DNA from: Intestinimonas massiliensis (ex Afouda et al. 2020)
GTDB taxonomy: Bacteria; Bacillota; Clostridia; Oscillospirales; Oscillospiraceae
NCBI RefSeq assembly: GCF_900626285.1
Contig: NZ_LR131147.1
Location: 1,704,658 to 1,768,657 of the forward strand
DNA length: 64,000 nucleotides
Reading direction: 5' to 3'
A model generated the notes under the pieces. That model did not search any database. It was not told where the DNA came from and was given only the letters and a program-made list of their open reading frames with translations. Of this stretch, positions 50,647-59,471 are shown piece after piece. How positions within the stretch are numbered: the first letter of the stretch is position 1; every line of letters begins with the position of its first letter. A program made the translations under genes and the position numbers.

Positions 50647-51963
50647 TCAATGGTGTTCTTCATTGGCCTTTTTGTCGATAAATTCAGGCCGCAGCTTACT
50701 ATAAACGATTTTCTGCTCGCTGTACAGCCCGTAATAGCCGGACAGCATGTAGGACACCGCCAGACACACGGCGAACAGGCACAGGCTCTGGCCGGTGAAC
50801 AACCCCAGGCTGTCCCCGGCAAAGAGCTCCAGGGCCAGCAGCAGGGAGCTGATGGGGCAGTTGGTAACGCCGCAGAACACACACACCATGCCCAGCCCCG
50901 CCCCAAAGGAGGGGTGGAGCCCCAGCAGGGGGGCCACGGTGCAGCCGAAGGTGGCGCCGGTAAAGAACACCGGCACGATCTCGCCGCCCTTGAAGCCCGC
51001 CCCCAGGGTGATGGTGGTGAAGAGCATCTTGAAGAAGAAGGCCTCCGGCCGGGCCTCACCGCCCACGGCGGCGTGGATCACCGCCTCCCCGGCGCCGTTG
51101 TAGTCGTAGCTGCCCGGGTTCCAGATCCACACCAGGAAGGTGAGGCCGATGACCAGGGCGCCGCCCACCGCCGCCCGGACATTGGGGCCCGGCAGATACT
51201 TCTCATACAGATGGGGGGCGGCGTGCATCAGCCGGCAGAAGAAGATGGACAGCAGGGCGAACAGGATGCCCATGCCGATGACCTGGAGCAGGGTGAGGGC
51301 GCTCAGGTTGGGGATGCCCTCCAGGGTAAAGGAGGTGGCGGGCACGTCAAAGGCCTGGGCCATCCACAGGCCCACGATGGCGGACAGGATACAGGGCACC
51401 ATGGCGGCGTAGTAGAGCACCCCCACGCTGGTGACCTCCATGGCGAACATGGCCGCCGTCAGCGGGGTGCCGAACAGGGCGGAAAAGGCGGCCGCCATGC
51501 CGCACATGGTGATGATCCGGCTGTCCTTGTCGTCCAGGCGCATCCACTGACCGATCTTGGAGGAGATGGAGCCGCCGATCTGGAGGATGGCCCCCTCCCG
51601 GCCGGAGGAGCCACCCAGCAGGTGGGTGATGATGGTGGAGAGGAACACCAGCGGCGCGGTGCGCAGCCGCAGGGGCTTGTTCTCCCGCACCGCCACCAGC
51701 ACAAAGTTGGTGCCCCGGTCCCCCGCCATGCCGCACACCCGGTAGAGCTGCACGATGGCCACGCCCCCCAGGGGGAGCAGAAGGAGCAGCAGCGGATGGG
51801 CGTGGCGCAGGTTGGTGACGGCGGAAAAGGCATAATAAAACGCCGTGGCCACTCCGCCGCACACCACACCGCAGATGGCCGCGAAAATCAGCCATTTGAC
51901 AAAGGTAACAGCCTGGTCTGCCTGGTGGAACCGCCCCGGCGGGCTCTGCTGGATTGCTCTCAT
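50647..51963 (-). CDS. ClC-family anion transporter, possibly fluoride type
   Basis: A 438-residue protein with about twelve helices. Selectivity-filter segments are GGSSGREGAILQIGGS and KGGEIVPVFFTGATFG. The GREGxxxQ and GGEIxP forms differ from the chloride-type GREGP and GIFAP patterns and resemble those of fluoride/proton ClC-F antiporters as I recall them. No fluoride riboswitch was seen upstream. It may be co-transcribed with sdaAB-sdaAA. Confidence 0.85.
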   Translation of the reverse strand: MRAIQQSPPGRFHQADQAVTFVKWLIFAAICGVVCGGVATAFYYAFSAVTNLRHAHPLLLLLLPLGGVAIVQLYRVCGMAGDRGTNFVLVAVRENKPLRLRTAPLVFLSTIITHLLGGSSGREGAILQIGGSISSKIGQWMRLDDKDSRIITMCGMAAAFSALFGTPLTAAMFAMEVTSVGVLYYAAMVPCILSAIVGLWMAQAFDVPATSFTLEGIPNLSALTLLQVIGMGILFALLSIFFCRLMHAAPHLYEKYLPGPNVRAAVGGALVIGLTFLVWIWNPGSYDYNGAGEAVIHAAVGGEARPEAFFFKMLFTTITLGAGFKGGEIVPVFFTGATFGCTVAPLLGLHPSFGAGLGMVCVFCGVTNCPISSLLLALELFAGDSLGLFTGQSLCLFAVCLAVSYMLSGYYGLYSEQKIVYSKLRPEFIDKKANEEHH

Positions 51964-52109
51964 TTCTTCTCATCCTTCCCCTTTGCGCTGGGGCTATTAT
52001 ATCATGGATACCAACTTTTTTCCTCATTCTTATGGATTTTTTTCAGAGCTGTGCTATACTGATTTTTGTATAAACATTTCGATGCGATTCATTCAGAGGA
52101 GGAATTACT

Positions 52110-53459
52110 TTGCAACCCCCATTATGGCCTTCGCTCCTGCTGCAGGTCATACTTTTACTGCTGACCGCTTTTTTCGCAGCCGCTGAGCTGTCCATTCCCG
52201 CTCCCGATGAGGGGGAGCTCCGCCATCAGGCCGAGGAGGGCGACGGAAAAGCCGCCCGGCTGCTCAAGCTGATGGCCCGCCCGGTGCGCACCCGCACCAC
52301 CATCCAGCTGTGCGTCACCCTGTGCGGCTTCTTTTCCGCCGCCTGGGCCGTTCTGGCCTTCGGCCTGCCCCTGGGCCGGTGGGCGGTAAACCAGTGGGAA
52401 CTGACCGGCGGCAGCGCCCATGCCGTCCGGACCCTGGCCGCCGTTCTGGTCACCCTGATCGCGGCTCTTATCGTCATGGCCTTCGGGTACCTCATCCCCC
52501 GCCGGGTCTCCCTCCACCGGGGGGAGCAGGCCGCCCGGCTCACCTGCGGGGCGGTGGCCGCCCTGTCTGTCCTGCTGCTCCCTCTCACAGCCCTGCTGGA
52601 GGGGATCAGCGGTCTGGTGCTCCGCCTGCTCCACCTGGACCCCCACCCCGACCGGGCCCCGGTGTCCGAGGAGGGCATCCGCAAGATGGTGGACATCGGC
52701 GAGGAAAAGGGCGCCATCGAGAGCGACGAGAAGGAAATGATCGAGAACATCTTCGAGTTCAACAACATGACCGCCGAGGATGTGATGGTCCACCGCACCG
52801 ACATGGTGATGATCTGGGTGGACGACACGGCGGAGGAGATCGAGCAGACCATCGAGAGCTCCGGCCTGTCCCGGTTCCCGGTGTATGAGGAGGACGCCGA
52901 CGACGTCATCGGCATCCTGAACACCCGGGAATGGCTGCTCAACACCCGGAAGGACCAGCCCAAGCCTCTGCGGGAACTGCTCCGCCCGGCCTATTTCGTC
53001 CCCGATTCGGTTCGCACCGACGTGCTGTTCCGGGATATGCAGAGCAAGAAGGTCCACCTGTCCATCGTGGTGGACGAGTACGGCGGCACCGCCGGGCTGG
53101 TGACCATGGAGGACCTGCTGGAGGAGATCGTGGGCAACATCTACGACGAGTTCGACCCCCAGGAGGACCAGGAGATCATCCCCCTGGGGAATGACCGCTG
53201 GCGGATCGCCGGCTCCGCCGAGCTGGAGGACATCGGTACCGCTTTGGGGGTGGAGTTCCCCGAGGACGAGGAGACCGAGACCCTGGGCGGCCTGGTATTT
53301 GCCCAGCTCAGCGTGATCCCCGAGGACGGCAGCCACCCTGAGGTGGAGGCCTACGGCCTGCACATCCGGGTGGAGGAGCTCTCCGAGCGGCGGGTGGAGT
53401 GGGCCACCGTCACCAAGATCGCCCCCGCCCCGGCGGAGGAACCCGCTCCGGCCAACTGA
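52110..53459 (+). CDS. CorC/HlyC-family CBS membrane protein
   Basis: A 449-residue protein starting at TTG 52110 with AGAGGAGG 7 bases upstream. The N-terminal DUF21 domain has four helices, and two CBS domains (about 215-335) include VMVHRTDMV and DEYGGTAGLVTMEDLLEEIVGN; a C-terminal CorC/HlyC domain ends it. Such proteins handle magnesium or cobalt export. It is monocistronic with a terminator after it. Confidence 0.92.
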   Translation: MQPPLWPSLLLQVILLLLTAFFAAAELSIPAPDEGELRHQAEEGDGKAARLLKLMARPVRTRTTIQLCVTLCGFFSAAWAVLAFGLPLGRWAVNQWELTGGSAHAVRTLAAVLVTLIAALIVMAFGYLIPRRVSLHRGEQAARLTCGAVAALSVLLLPLTALLEGISGLVLRLLHLDPHPDRAPVSEEGIRKMVDIGEEKGAIESDEKEMIENIFEFNNMTAEDVMVHRTDMVMIWVDDTAEEIEQTIESSGLSRFPVYEEDADDVIGILNTREWLLNTRKDQPKPLRELLRPAYFVPDSVRTDVLFRDMQSKKVHLSIVVDEYGGTAGLVTMEDLLEEIVGNIYDEFDPQEDQEIIPLGNDRWRIAGSAELEDIGTALGVEFPEDEETETLGGLVFAQLSVIPEDGSHPEVEAYGLHIRVEELSERRVEWATVTKIAPAPAEEPAPAN

Positions 53460-53484
53460 GCCGGCCTGTCGTCCCGCATTGCGC

Positions 53485-53532
53485 ACAAGAAATACCCGCG
53501 GCCGAGATTGGAACCCGGCCGCGGGTATTTTT
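53485..53532. terminator. Bidirectional terminator
   Basis: AAATACCCGCGGCCG, loop, CGGCCGCGGGTATTTTTT, between the convergent CorC-like and surface-protein genes. Confidence 0.88.
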
Positions 53533-53548
53533 TGCCGTCACACGGCGG

Positions 53549-55669
53549 TCATTCCGCCGTACTGCCGGCTGTGTTGCTGATTGGCACCATAGTCGTAAAA
53601 TTATCCCACACAAAGGCCTTGAGCACAGCCCCTTCAAAGCCTGTCAGGGTACCTCCGAAGGTATAGGTCTTTCCCTGCTCAAAATCACCCTGCATGAAGA
53701 TAAAGTCGGAAAGAGCCCCCTCTCTGCTGTACAGGGCCAGGATGATGATTCCCTGATCGGTATCGGTGTTTTTGGTCACGCTCACCGACGCCCGGAATTT
53801 TCCGCCGGCGGAGGGGCTGCCGGACACTGAGCTGACGGTATAATCATATCCGGCGGCGGAAACCGGCTCAAATTTCAGCTCTATGATGGCGCTCTTGTTG
53901 AAGTTCTCCACATACGCCTCCGCCGTACCTCCCGCCGTGCCGTGGACGGTAAGGGCATTGTAGGTGGAAATGGCGTAATATTCGATGTCGGTCACACTGT
54001 CGGGAATGTACACGTCCTTCAGCTGGTCGTTCAGATAGATGGCCGACTCCAGGATCCGCTCCACCCCGTCGGGAACGTAGTAGGCCGGGTCCGGCTTGCC
54101 GGCGGGATACTGGATCAGCACCGTCTGGTCCTTGCTGAACAGCACCCCGTCCCGGGCGGAGTAGGCCGGGTTGGCGGCGTCAATGGTGATGGCCTCCAGC
54201 GCCGTACAGCTCCCCATGGCTTCGGCGCCGATCTCCGTCACCGAGGCGGGGACAAACAGCTCCGTGATATTGGTGTAGGCAAAGGCGTAGTCCGCCAGGG
54301 CGGTGACCCCGCTGCCGATCTCGATTTCGGTGATCTCGTCCCCGTACTCGATCCAGGGGGCCTCATAGCCGTCATAGCTCATGGCCCCGGTGCCGGAGAT
54401 GGTCAGCTTCCCGTCCATCAGCGTCCAGGTCAGGTCGGCTCCGCAGGCGCCGCCGGGATTCTGGGGCTCCACCGGCTCGGCTGTCACGGTGACCTGACAG
54501 GTGGCGGTAAAGCCGCCGTCCTCCGAGGTGGCGATAATTGCCACCGTACCTTCTGAGACGCCGGTCACCACACCATTTTCCACCGTGGCGGTGGATTCGT
54601 TGGAGCTCCGCCACGTCACTGTCTGGTTGGTGGTGCCCTGGGGCGTGAACACGGGCCGCAGGGTGATTGTCTCCCCCTCCTGCACGGTGGCCTCCGCCGG
54701 GTCAAGGGCCAGGCCCGCCGCATGGATGGTGACCGACTTTTCATTGCGCAGGTAGGGATACCCGTCGTTGACGTTTTCATCCATGGCCCAGACCTGCTCA
54801 AAGTCCCAGCCGGTGTAGTTGCTCTGCATCTTCATGGCCGTCGTGGTTCTGGGGAACATCTGATAAAATTCGTCAGATTCCCAGGAATAGATTCCCGGCA
54901 GGTCCTTGTCGTAATAGCAGCTCTCATACTGGGCGGTACTGGTCCCGATCCATCTGGTGAAGCCCCAGAACTCATGGTAGGAATATTCCCCTTCCGAGGC
55001 GGAGTAGCAGTTTTCAATGGTGCCGTAATTCCGCTGGGCAAAGCAGGCAGTATAATAGCCGTAGGAACGATTGCCGCTCTCAATGCTGAAGGTGAACAGC
55101 AGCCGGGCGTAGCTGTTTCTGATCACACCGCTGGAGGTGTTGAAGGAGACCATGCCGCCGCAATCCGAGTGGCCCTGTGTATGGGTGTTGTGCATGACCA
55201 GATGGATGGTCCCCTTCACGGAACAGTTTTCGATGGTACCGCTGTTTTCAAAGACCAGCATGGCCCCGCCCAGCTGGCAGGATTCAAAGGTGGCCTGGCC
55301 CTCCAGGTGCAGATTTTTGATGGTACCCGTATTCTCCTTGATAAAGGCCGCCTCATTGGGATCGTAATCCTCTTTGTCGTAGATCTCCAGCCCGCTGATG
55401 GTGTATCCGTTGCCGTCCAGATTGCCGGTAAATTTCACCACCGGCGTCCACTGGCTGGTAAGGACCACATTGTCCGTCAAAATCCAGTATGCGTTGGGAA
55501 AATCCCCCAGCATCCGCAGCTGTTCCTCGTTGGAGATCTGAAACGGCATTGTCTCGGTCCCCGCCCCTTGCAGGCCGCCGCCCGCCGCCTGAGCCGGAGC
55601 AAACTGGACCAGACACAGCAGGATGGAAACTGTCAGGGTAAACAGAAGGGAACGCCTTGCTCTTTTCAT
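53549..55669 (-). CDS. Secreted BspA-like leucine-rich-repeat surface protein
   Basis: A 706-residue protein with a signal peptide (MKRARRSLLFTLTVSILLCL, cut near AQAA). Residues 30-290 hold GLUG-like beta-helix repeats (NTGTIKNLHLEG, NSGTIENCSVKG, NYGTIENCYS). A BIG2 Ig-like domain (about 315-395) and BspA-type leucine-rich repeats (about 430-590) follow; a beta-sandwich ends it. No LPXTG motif or S-layer domain is present. Such proteins mediate adhesion. It lies divergent to the ECF sigma gene. Confidence 0.88.
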   Translation of the reverse strand: MKRARRSLLFTLTVSILLCLVQFAPAQAAGGGLQGAGTETMPFQISNEEQLRMLGDFPNAYWILTDNVVLTSQWTPVVKFTGNLDGNGYTISGLEIYDKEDYDPNEAAFIKENTGTIKNLHLEGQATFESCQLGGAMLVFENSGTIENCSVKGTIHLVMHNTHTQGHSDCGGMVSFNTSSGVIRNSYARLLFTFSIESGNRSYGYYTACFAQRNYGTIENCYSASEGEYSYHEFWGFTRWIGTSTAQYESCYYDKDLPGIYSWESDEFYQMFPRTTTAMKMQSNYTGWDFEQVWAMDENVNDGYPYLRNEKSVTIHAAGLALDPAEATVQEGETITLRPVFTPQGTTNQTVTWRSSNESTATVENGVVTGVSEGTVAIIATSEDGGFTATCQVTVTAEPVEPQNPGGACGADLTWTLMDGKLTISGTGAMSYDGYEAPWIEYGDEITEIEIGSGVTALADYAFAYTNITELFVPASVTEIGAEAMGSCTALEAITIDAANPAYSARDGVLFSKDQTVLIQYPAGKPDPAYYVPDGVERILESAIYLNDQLKDVYIPDSVTDIEYYAISTYNALTVHGTAGGTAEAYVENFNKSAIIELKFEPVSAAGYDYTVSSVSGSPSAGGKFRASVSVTKNTDTDQGIIILALYSREGALSDFIFMQGDFEQGKTYTFGGTLTGFEGAVLKAFVWDNFTTMVPISNTAGSTAE

Positions 55670-55851
55670 CTGATCATCATCCTTCCTGAATCATGCTGGA
55701 TGCTCTTCCATATTTTATAAGTAAAAGTAAGTATAAGGTATTTTTCGTTTTGTGTCAACTTTGCGGAACAATCCTTTTTTCTTCTTTCTGTGACAAATCC
55801 GCCGCCCCGCTCGTATCTGAAGTGAAGGCATTTCGACAAGGGGGGACGCCC

Positions 55852-56334
55852 ATGGACAAAACCAGTTTCACCGCCGCGGTGGAGCGCTATCAGGACACGG
55901 TCTACCGGGTGGCGCTCCACGTCCTGGCCAGCCCGCAGGACGCGGACGACGCGGTGCAGGAGGTCTTTCTCCGGCTGTACACCGCCCAAAAACCCTTCCA
56001 GGGGGAGGAGCACCTGCGGCGGTGGCTGCTGCGGGTGACGGTGAACTACTGCCGGGACGTGCTGCGCAGCCCCTGGCGGAAGCGGCGGGCCTCCCTGGAT
56101 GAGGTTCCGACCCAGCCGGTGTTCCAGGAGCCGGAGCAGGAGGCCCTGTATCAGGCGGTAATGGCCCTGCCGGAGATCTACCGCATCGTGCTGGTGCTGT
56201 TTTACTACGAGGAACTGTCGGTGCGGGAGATCGGGAAGCTGCTGGACCTGGAACCCTCCACGGTGACCACCCGGCTGTCCCGGGCCCGGTCCAAGCTGAA
56301 GGAACAGTTGGGGGAGGTGTGGCAGGATGACTAA
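55852..56334 (+). CDS. RNA polymerase sigma factor, ECF type
   Basis: A 160-residue protein from ATG 55852, with AAGGGGGGAC upstream. It has region 2 (YQDTVYRVALHVLASPQDADDAVQEVFLRLY) and region 4 (ALPEIYRIVLVLFYYEELSVREIGKLL then STVTTRLSRARSKLKEQL). It overlaps the downstream membrane gene by 8 bases, the usual arrangement of an ECF sigma and its membrane anti-sigma. Target genes are not known; the divergent surface protein is a candidate. Confidence 0.92.
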   Translation: MDKTSFTAAVERYQDTVYRVALHVLASPQDADDAVQEVFLRLYTAQKPFQGEEHLRRWLLRVTVNYCRDVLRSPWRKRRASLDEVPTQPVFQEPEQEALYQAVMALPEIYRIVLVLFYYEELSVREIGKLLDLEPSTVTTRLSRARSKLKEQLGEVWQDD

Positions 56335-57853
56335 CCGGGAATTCTATCAGGAGACCTTCTCTCAGGTCCACAGCTCCGTCCCCATCCGCTGGGAGGACTT
56401 TGAACAGCGGCGGAAGCCCCGGCGGAAGAAACCCGTCCGGCGGCTGTGGCTGCTGGCGGCGGCAGTTGCCCTGCTGGCCGCCCTGTCCGCCGTGGCGGTA
56501 GCCGCCCATCTGATGGGCCTGCGGGATCTGGTGCTGCCCCAGGGGCAGTCCGACCCCTCGCCCCAGCAGTCCGTACAAGAGGATGTTCTCAGCCTGTCCG
56601 GCTATCTCGACACCCCCGAGAGCCAGGCCCTGGCGGAGTGGAACGATTTCCTGTCCTCCTATGACCCGGACGGCGCCATCCTCAGGGTGGTGGGCAACTA
56701 CACAGACCCCGCACTGGCCAAATACAGCTGTTACATGGTGTACACCCAGGAGATGGCGGACAAGCTGGAGGAGATCGCCGCCAAATATCACCTGACCCTC
56801 CACACCTGGGAGCATGTGGTGGAAACGCAGGACGACTGGATCGCCCTGTTGGGGGATTTTCTGGGGGACAACACCGCCTATTCCGGCCCCATGGCGGAGG
56901 ACGGCACCTTCCACTATGACGGATACCTGGACACCGGCAGCGGTACCCGGCTGGACTACCAGTTCCGCCGCAGCGTCAAGGGCACCCTCAACGACGTATA
57001 TTTTACGGTGGACGATCTGTCCGCCTATGAGGAGTGGTACTACAAGACCGACGAGGGCCGGGAGATCACCCTGGATCTGGGACCGGGCCGGGGCTTCCTG
57101 CTCACCGACCTGGGGGACAGCTTCATCTCCGTCACCGTGCTGGAGGGCACCGACCAGGGGGTGACCAAGCAGGACATGAAGGACCTGGCGGACAGCTTCG
57201 ACTACTCCCTCCTCACCCCCGCCCGGCCCCTGGATGAATCCCTCCGGGAGACCCCGGCCCAGGAGAGCGGCCAATCCGGCTCTGACCTGCCCGGGTCCAT
57301 TGCCGGGGTACTGGCGGCGGAGGGCGTCTTTTATGATGCCCCCCACAACGGCACCACCACCCTGCTCCAGTATCTGGACAGCCGCGCCCCGGCCCACAAC
57401 CGGCTGGCGGCGGACTCCTTCGCCGCCATTGACCTGGACGGGGACGGCAGGAGTGAGGCGGTGGTGCTGCTGACCCTGGACACGGGAGCCGACTACGGCT
57501 GCCTGGTGCTGCGGCAGGGGGAGGACGGCACCGTATACGGCTACACCCTGGCCAGCGGGGAGCTGACCGGCCTAAAGGTGGACGGCACCTACTCCTACTC
57601 CTATGACACCTCCAGCGGGTTCGGCCGGATGATCTTCTCCAACACCGACATCTCGGGCACGATCCAGCACGACTGGGCCACCGCGCCCAAGGGGTCGGCG
57701 GATACCACCACCGGCGGCGACGGCACCGTAAGCACCGACTGGTACCTGGACTACCAGTCCGTTACCCGGGCGGACTACGAAGCCGCCCTGGCCATCCAGC
57801 AGAGCAAGGAGGATGTCTCCTGGCATTTCCTGTACGAGATACAGGCTCCATAA
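56327..57853 (+). CDS. Membrane-anchored putative anti-sigma or sensor protein
   Basis: A 508-residue protein with a cytoplasmic N-terminus (about 1-42), one membrane helix (LWLLAAAVALLAALSAVAVAA) and a large extracellular part. The start lies inside the sigma gene. The cytoplasmic end is too short for a classic zinc anti-sigma domain, but the position and topology suggest control of the sigma factor. The extracellular part has no domain I can name; near residue 365 it contains DLDGDGRSE, which looks like an FG-GAP or EF-like calcium loop. Confidence 0.75.
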   Translation: MTNREFYQETFSQVHSSVPIRWEDFEQRRKPRRKKPVRRLWLLAAAVALLAALSAVAVAAHLMGLRDLVLPQGQSDPSPQQSVQEDVLSLSGYLDTPESQALAEWNDFLSSYDPDGAILRVVGNYTDPALAKYSCYMVYTQEMADKLEEIAAKYHLTLHTWEHVVETQDDWIALLGDFLGDNTAYSGPMAEDGTFHYDGYLDTGSGTRLDYQFRRSVKGTLNDVYFTVDDLSAYEEWYYKTDEGREITLDLGPGRGFLLTDLGDSFISVTVLEGTDQGVTKQDMKDLADSFDYSLLTPARPLDESLRETPAQESGQSGSDLPGSIAGVLAAEGVFYDAPHNGTTTLLQYLDSRAPAHNRLAADSFAAIDLDGDGRSEAVVLLTLDTGADYGCLVLRQGEDGTVYGYTLASGELTGLKVDGTYSYSYDTSSGFGRMIFSNTDISGTIQHDWATAPKGSADTTTGGDGTVSTDWYLDYQSVTRADYEAALAIQQSKEDVSWHFLYEIQAP

Positions 57854-57856
57854 GCA

Positions 57857-57890
57857 GCAAAAAGGGCGGCCCATCGGGCCGCCCTTTTCT
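57857..57890. terminator. Bidirectional terminator
   Basis: AAAAAGGGCGGCCC, loop ATC, GGGCCGCCCTTTT, between the convergent anti-sigma-like and miaA genes. Confidence 0.85.
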
Positions 57891-57896
57891 CATACC

Positions 57897-58802
57897 TTAT
57901 GCCTGGAGAAATCGTTCCACCGCGTCTGTGGCCTGGGTGAGGAAGTCCCCCTCCATGTCCAGCCACAGCACGTCCCTGTCCTTTTTGAACCACACCACCT
58001 GCCGCTTGGCAAAGCGCTTGATGGCCCGGCCCAGCTCGTCCTTCAGCCCCTCCAGGGTGGGGATTTTGCCGGTGAGATACCAGAGGATGTAGCGGTACTC
58101 CAGCCCCAGCCGGTCCAGGAACTGGTCGCTCACCCCGGCGGCGCGGAGGTTTGCCACCTCGTCGATCATGCCCGCGTCGATCCGTGCCTGGAGCCGCTGG
58201 TCGATGCGGTCACACACCACCTCCCGGGGGAAATTCACCCCCAGCAGCAGGCAGTGGTACCGGGGGCAGGCCTTGGGGGCCTCCCACCCGCCGGACAGGG
58301 CTTTCTCCACCGACCGCATGAGCCGGTGGCGGTTGTTCTCCTCCCCGCCGGTGAGGGTGACGCCGGTCCTCTCCCGCAGGATGGCATACAGCTCCTCGTT
58401 GCTTTTCTGCTCCAATTCCTCCCGCAGGGCGGGGTCCGGCTTGCTGTTGGAAAAGACGAAACCCTCGGTGACGGAGCGGACGTACAGCCCGGTGCCCCCC
58501 ACCAGGATGGGGGTTTTGCCCCGGGCGATCACATCGTCGATGGCGGCGTAGGCCGCCGGCTGGAAGTCGGCCACGGAGTAGGTTTCGCCCGGCTCCACCA
58601 CGTCCAGCATGTGGTGGGGGATCCCCTCCATCTCCTCCTCCGTCACCTTACCGGTGCCCAGGTCCAGGCCCTTGTACACCTGCCGGGAATCGGCGGAGAT
58701 CACCTCGCCGTCAAATCGCTTGGCCAGCTCCACACCCAGGCCGCTCTTTCCGCAGGCGGTGGTGCCCAGCACCACCACCAGCTTGGGCAGGCCCCCGGTC
58801 AT
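57897..58802 (-). CDS. miaA: tRNA dimethylallyltransferase
   Basis: A 301-residue protein with the P-loop VVVLGTTACGKSGLGVELA, ISADSRQVYKGLDLGTGK, and VGGTGLYVRSV. It puts a dimethylallyl group on A37 of tRNAs reading UNN codons. Its start overlaps the lepB stop by 4 bases, so the two are coupled. The P-loop GTTACGKS is the usual MiaA variation. Confidence 0.94.
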   Translation of the reverse strand: MTGGLPKLVVVLGTTACGKSGLGVELAKRFDGEVISADSRQVYKGLDLGTGKVTEEEMEGIPHHMLDVVEPGETYSVADFQPAAYAAIDDVIARGKTPILVGGTGLYVRSVTEGFVFSNSKPDPALREELEQKSNEELYAILRERTGVTLTGGEENNRHRLMRSVEKALSGGWEAPKACPRYHCLLLGVNFPREVVCDRIDQRLQARIDAGMIDEVANLRAAGVSDQFLDRLGLEYRYILWYLTGKIPTLEGLKDELGRAIKRFAKRQVVWFKKDRDVLWLDMEGDFLTQATDAVERFLQA

Positions 58803-59413
58803 ACCTGGTCTCCGTGGACGATGGCCCCGAAGTCCTGGAAGGGCAGCAGCACCCAGATGGCCCGGCCCAGCACGTACCGCTGGTCCACCGTGCCCAGGGT
58901 CACGTCCCGGCTGTCGGAGGAGTGGTTGCGGTTGTCCCCCATGACGAAGATGGACCCCTCGGGCACCACCACGTCGGTGAGGCTCTCCCCCATAGGCTGC
59001 ATCATGGGCTCGTTGATATAGGGCTCGTCCAGCACCTCGCCGTCCACCGTCACGGTGCCGGCGGCGTAGTCGATGACCACGTGCTGGCCCCCGGTGGCGA
59101 TGACCCGCTTGACGATGGGGCCGTCGGCGGCGTCAAACTCCTTGGTGAGCACCACCACGTCCCCCTGCTTGGGGGTGTATCCGATACTCTGGAGGAGCAG
59201 CATGTCCCCGTTGTGGAGGGTGGGCACCATGGAACTGCCCGACACGCCGATGATCCGTCCCACAAAGGTGAACACCAGGATCAGCAGCACCAGGGCGGCC
59301 ACCAGCGCCTGAAGCCAGAAGTACAGATCCAGCTTCAGGGAGTCGCTGCTGGACAGCTCCTCCTTTTTCTCCAGCTCCTCATGTCTGTCAAGTCTCAATC
59401 TGATCAGCTCCAT
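58799..59413 (-). CDS. lepB: Signal peptidase I
   Basis: A 204-residue protein from ATG 59413. One membrane helix (WLQALVAALVLLILVFTFV) precedes the catalytic Ser in SGSSMVPTLHNGD and Lys in GPIVKRVIATGGQ; the box GDNRNHSSDSR follows. It removes signal peptides outside the membrane. The promoter's -10 box lies only 17 bases before the start and no Shine-Dalgarno sequence is visible in the very short leader. Confidence 0.93.
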   Translation of the reverse strand: MELIRLRLDRHEELEKKEELSSSDSLKLDLYFWLQALVAALVLLILVFTFVGRIIGVSGSSMVPTLHNGDMLLLQSIGYTPKQGDVVVLTKEFDAADGPIVKRVIATGGQHVVIDYAAGTVTVDGEVLDEPYINEPMMQPMGESLTDVVVPEGSIFVMGDNRNHSSDSRDVTLGTVDQRYVLGRAIWVLLPFQDFGAIVHGDQV

Positions 59414-59430
59414 AACCCGTGAATAGACCA

Positions 59431-59459
59431 ATTATAATGCACAAAAACCCCGATTGCAA
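59431..59459 (-). promoter_or_regulatory. Sigma-A promoter of lepB
   Basis: On the minus strand TTGCAA (59459-59454), 17 bases, TATAAT (59436-59431). The transcript would start about 10-12 bases before the lepB ATG. It sits just after the ATPase gene ending at 59472. Confidence 0.82.
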
Positions 59460-59471
59460 GGGAAGACTGTC

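Noticed and set aside
55670..55851. ECF-type autoregulatory promoter (GGAAC with a downstream GTC) ahead of the sigma gene
   Set aside because: GGAAC occurs near 55766, but a suitable -10 element lies about 20 bases away, outside the usual 16-17.
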